From NCBI GenBank assembly GCA_023212725.1, contig JALBYF010000115.1, positions 1-28,165 on the forward strand: a stretch of 28,165 nucleotides of DNA, written 5' to 3'. Made by a program: the position numbers and the translations under genes. Under the pieces are notes generated by a model. That model was not told the DNA's origin and made no database searches. It was given only the letters and a program-made list of their open reading frames with translations. This DNA comes from Tranzscheliella williamsii. Lineage: Eukaryota; Basidiomycota; Ustilaginomycetes; Ustilaginales; Ustilaginaceae. Below, piece by piece: positions 25,062 to 28,165 of the stretch (the first letter of the stretch is position 1; every line of letters starts with the position of its first letter).

Positions 25062-28037
25062 TGGCTTGAGTGTCGGAGGATGCTGCTGCTACTCGAGTGT
25101 GGGACGGGGAGCAGGACTCCGGAGGAGAACCGGGAATCAACAGGGTCAGAAGAACAGTTGTGTGCCTGATGTTCGAGGATGGCCTGCAGAGTGGCGAATT
25201 GTTGTGCCGGTTGACTTATATTGTTTCTGCAATGGAGAGTGGCGCTGATGTGAAGAGCAAAGCACTCGGCAGCGTCTGCAGCTACACCGGCCAAATCCCT
25301 GGCAGCGACCGAGCCAAGAAGTTTCAGAGTCACCTCCGGTTCAATTTGACAGCTTCATGCGATGAGTAGTGTAGTATCTCTTGCTTTGGTCAAGGTACGG
25401 AGGCAGGAAGCTAAGAGGCTGGAAGACTGAAAGGCGGGGAGGCTGAAGTGGGCTCGGTCAGATTGCGGTAATGGTTGTATGATGTGATCCGTGGCAAGTT
25501 GCAGACTAAGAAAGCAGGCTTGTTTTAGCGTAGAACTGGTCTGATGGTTATGCAAGGCCAAGCAAGATGATTTGGCGTTCGGACACGATGGGATGCTAGA
25601 TGAAAGTGGACGGGAGGATGGTAGCGGTGCAGTCTAGTGTGTTCGGACACGAGAGCTTGAGTGAGTGTGCTAGTGATGTTGAGCTACGTACAAGAGCCAA
25701 GCGGACTTGTATTGAGTGGCAGCCACAGAGACCCGCGGGGCAGGAGAGGAACAGGCAAGCAAGCAAGCCAACACTAGCGCAGAGGGGACTACAGTGCACA
25801 AATTCGAGACTTGCAGCTGTCCGGAGCTGAATCAAGGCGGATGATCTGCAAAGCGCACCCAGATTCACTAGCTATTCCAATTTTATTGGCACCGAGCCCC
25901 AACCGCCAATGTATCACTATCCTCCTTAGCTCGTTCGTCTGGACTTGCATGGGAATCACGCCAACCGAGCCAGAGAGCGAATTGGCTGCTTCTTTCCCGT
26001 CACCGGAGTAAGCCAGCTGCTTCTTCATCTAACAGGCGTCCCGAGCTAGTCGACAACGTCATGAAGCTGACTCCGACCATTTTCACGTCCTCTCAGCCGC
26101 AGAAAACCCGGCCATGAAAACTGGCATCGCCAGCTGGGAATGGACTTTTTGCCGAGTAACAACGGTTTGGCTCTTAGCTCTAATCGATCCGTGACAACCG
26201 TCCACGGACGGCAAAGGCTGCGTGTGACTATCGCGCTCCGACCCACGTTCCGGCCTTCTGAGGGAGGCCAAGCGGATGGAGATCGGCCACAAGGCGATCA
26301 GCCTAGTCGATGGGAATCTTGGAAATCTTGGCTCTGGCATCATCTTGAACATCGAATACAGGGTCGCATGGTCGACCGTGCTGGTTGTTTAGTTCCTATT
26401 TCTAGCATCAACGCAACTTTCATGGCCACTAGGGGCCCGTGATCGTACAGAATGTGAACCTTTGCAAGAGAAACACTGGCAGCAGCGGTGAATCAAATAT
26501 CGTCGCGTGACTCAAATAGAAACATGCGGGGAAAGGGAGGCGTGGACTGTGCCGCACCTCAGGGTGCTAGGCAGTGGCAGAGGAGATGCAAACGGACCAA
26601 GCGCTTATTACGATCCTTGAATGCGTGGTCGCTGTACACGCCTGCGGGAGCGGAGCAAGCTCGAGCAAAGAAAAAAAGGAGCATATGGTCCGCAACGCAT
26701 GGCAAGCAAGCGCAGAGCCAACTGCATCAACGCATGGTGATTGAATAGGATCTTCAAATCACAGAGCTGGCACGCCTGGTTGGCGAAAGGGTGGTATCCG
26801 ACGCTTCGTCAACAGGCAGAGCTGGAGAAGTAAGGGTTGCCAACCGCACTGCACGAGTCTCGAACAGGTTTCGATCCGCAGGATCTGCACATATGACAGC
26901 GGTCGGAATGTAGAATTTCTTCGGTGCATTAACATCGCTCAGTTCGACAGCTGTGGATTGCCAACGCATGAGGCATTCGTGCCAGGAGGCAAGTCTCTTC
27001 GTCTACTTCCGAAGATGACGCGTTCCATCTGGCAGCCGCACTGACGCAAACATGACGAGCGTAAACCAATTCAATATAGAAGCGAGTCGGTATCTCGCAC
27101 GATAAAATCTCGCTCCCGTTTCTGCTCTTGTCTCTTCTCTTATCTCTGCTCTCGTCATCTTCTGCAAAGTAGGAAGACACGCCGAGATATACAAAGCTAA
27201 GCTCGAAGCAAGCAGTTCGAAGCCAGCGATCGGAATACGTGCCCTTTGTACGTTGCCAGGGTGATACCGAGGCTATGGCAGGGAGCTGATCTGTACGCAC
27301 ACAATCTTTGGAGCAGCGGTCAGCTCAGCTTACAGGCAAGCAAGATTGCCGAAAGCTACTAAGCGTGCGGCTGTAAGCAAGTGAGATCCATGAAGAGCAC
27401 AGACATCTTAGCATCAGGGCAATGCAGCCAACACTAGCGGGATCTGATCTAATGCCGAACAAGCACGTTCGTCATGTATCAGATCAAGGCATGAACGGAG
27501 CACGGTGACTACGGAAGGTGTGAAGGCACGTTCCTCCTAGTCGTGCCTATAGCTGAACGAGAGGGTGAGCAACGTTGCCTCGTAAAAAAACAGGCAGATG
27601 TATCGGAATATCGTTGAATACTCAAGTCGGTCAACCTCGCCGAACGTCGCTGTTCACATATGCTCAGAGCAGACCAGGTATCGATCTTGGAAACAACACC
27701 CGGCGGCCGAACTGTATGTAGCAAGGCCATTCAGCCGAGTTCATCCGCTCATGAGTCGTTTCTGGATTTTCGCTAGCGTATATGCGAATTGGGACCCCGC
27801 TTAACGTGGGCGTGCTGCATTAGCGGCGCAGCCGCCACAGTTCGAAGTTTTCGGGTCAGTATCGAAGCACCTGAGAAGATCCGTCCCATCCGTTCACAAC
27901 GTGATCCTACACGGTGACTGTATAACCTGAATTGCCTATCTCGGCCTGCCGGAGCGCAAATCCCTGGTCTGGTACTTCACAGTGCTTAAAAGCCAACACA
28001 TTTCACCGGCATCTCCTGTTAGAATAATGATCACGTG

Positions 28038-28062
28038 TGCCGAGTGTACGCCATACTCGGTA
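28038..28062. repeat. 10-bp hairpin near the right edge
   Basis: TGCCGAGTGT (28038-28047) pairs with ATACTCGGTA (28053-28062) with a 5-nt loop. Two of the pairs are G-T wobbles in RNA. The role is unknown. Confidence 0.4.
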
Positions 28063-28118
28063 CGCGCGGACCCACGAAGTCTAAATCACACTTCGCGGTA
28101 GACGAATAAACCGTTTGC

Positions 28119-28147
28119 CTATCTTTCGCCCTAAGAGCGAAAGGTAG
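28119..28147. repeat. 11-bp hairpin at the right edge
   Basis: CTATCTTTCGC (28119-28129) pairs with GCGAAAGGTAG (28137-28147) with a 7-nt loop, one pair being a wobble. It lies 57 nt after the preceding hairpin. Together they may be part of a structured RNA or a small element cut by the window edge. Confidence 0.45.
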
Positions 28148-28165
28148 ACCGTGCGCAGCAATCGG

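Larger units (their letters stand above)
25062..28165. other. 3.1-kb right-end stretch with no recognised gene
   Basis: No frame carries a family motif, and I found no tRNA, rRNA or transposon signature. The part next to 25062 is the hydrolase promoter; the minus strand at 25395-25445 is pyrimidine-rich. A strong plus-strand pyrimidine tract lies at 27115-27167, like a fungal leader. Two hairpins and an E-box CACGTG (28032-28037) occur in the last 135 bp. It may be the upstream region of a gene beyond the window. Confidence 0.45.

Overview
This window looks like a chromosomal segment of a smut fungus (Ustilaginomycotina, Ustilago/Sporisorium type). The evidence is the mix of long intron-poor genes, short introns with GT..AG ends and TACTAAC or GCTGAC branch motifs, a slightly GC-rich base composition, and protein sequences typical of basidiomycetes. 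Species assignment is inference.

Layout, left to right: NOP58 (box C/D snoRNP core, minus, one intron) and RPT2 (26S proteasome ATPase, plus, one exon) diverge from a shared promoter of about 830 bp. TIM22 (mitochondrial carrier translocase, plus) follows RPT2. It has three exons, and the last encodes only ten residues and is easily missed. TIM22 converges on a large, mostly disordered PHD-finger protein (minus). Upstream of that gene lies about 3.4 kb with no convincing gene but with clustered candidate regulatory motifs. Next come a 1145-residue coiled-coil protein (minus) that resembles Mto1/ApsB-type microtubule organisers and a 1023-residue Zn2Cys6 transcription factor (minus). The factor diverges from MAS2, the alpha subunit of the mitochondrial processing peptidase (plus). 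MAS2 converges on a two-exon alpha/beta-hydrolase (minus). The final 3.1 kb has no recognisable gene.

The genes are mostly housekeeping and do not form a cluster or pathway. TIM22 and MAS2 both serve mitochondrial protein import but are 15 kb apart. I found no mobile element, CRISPR array, tRNA, rRNA, virus-like or toxin gene. I did not find a clear new biological system. The points most worth a second look are the TIM22 splice structure, a 34-bp tandem repeat inside the hydrolase intron, a same-strand ACAAAG cluster and MluI-box pairs in the large gap, and the domain make-up of the PHD, MTOC-like and hydrolase proteins.
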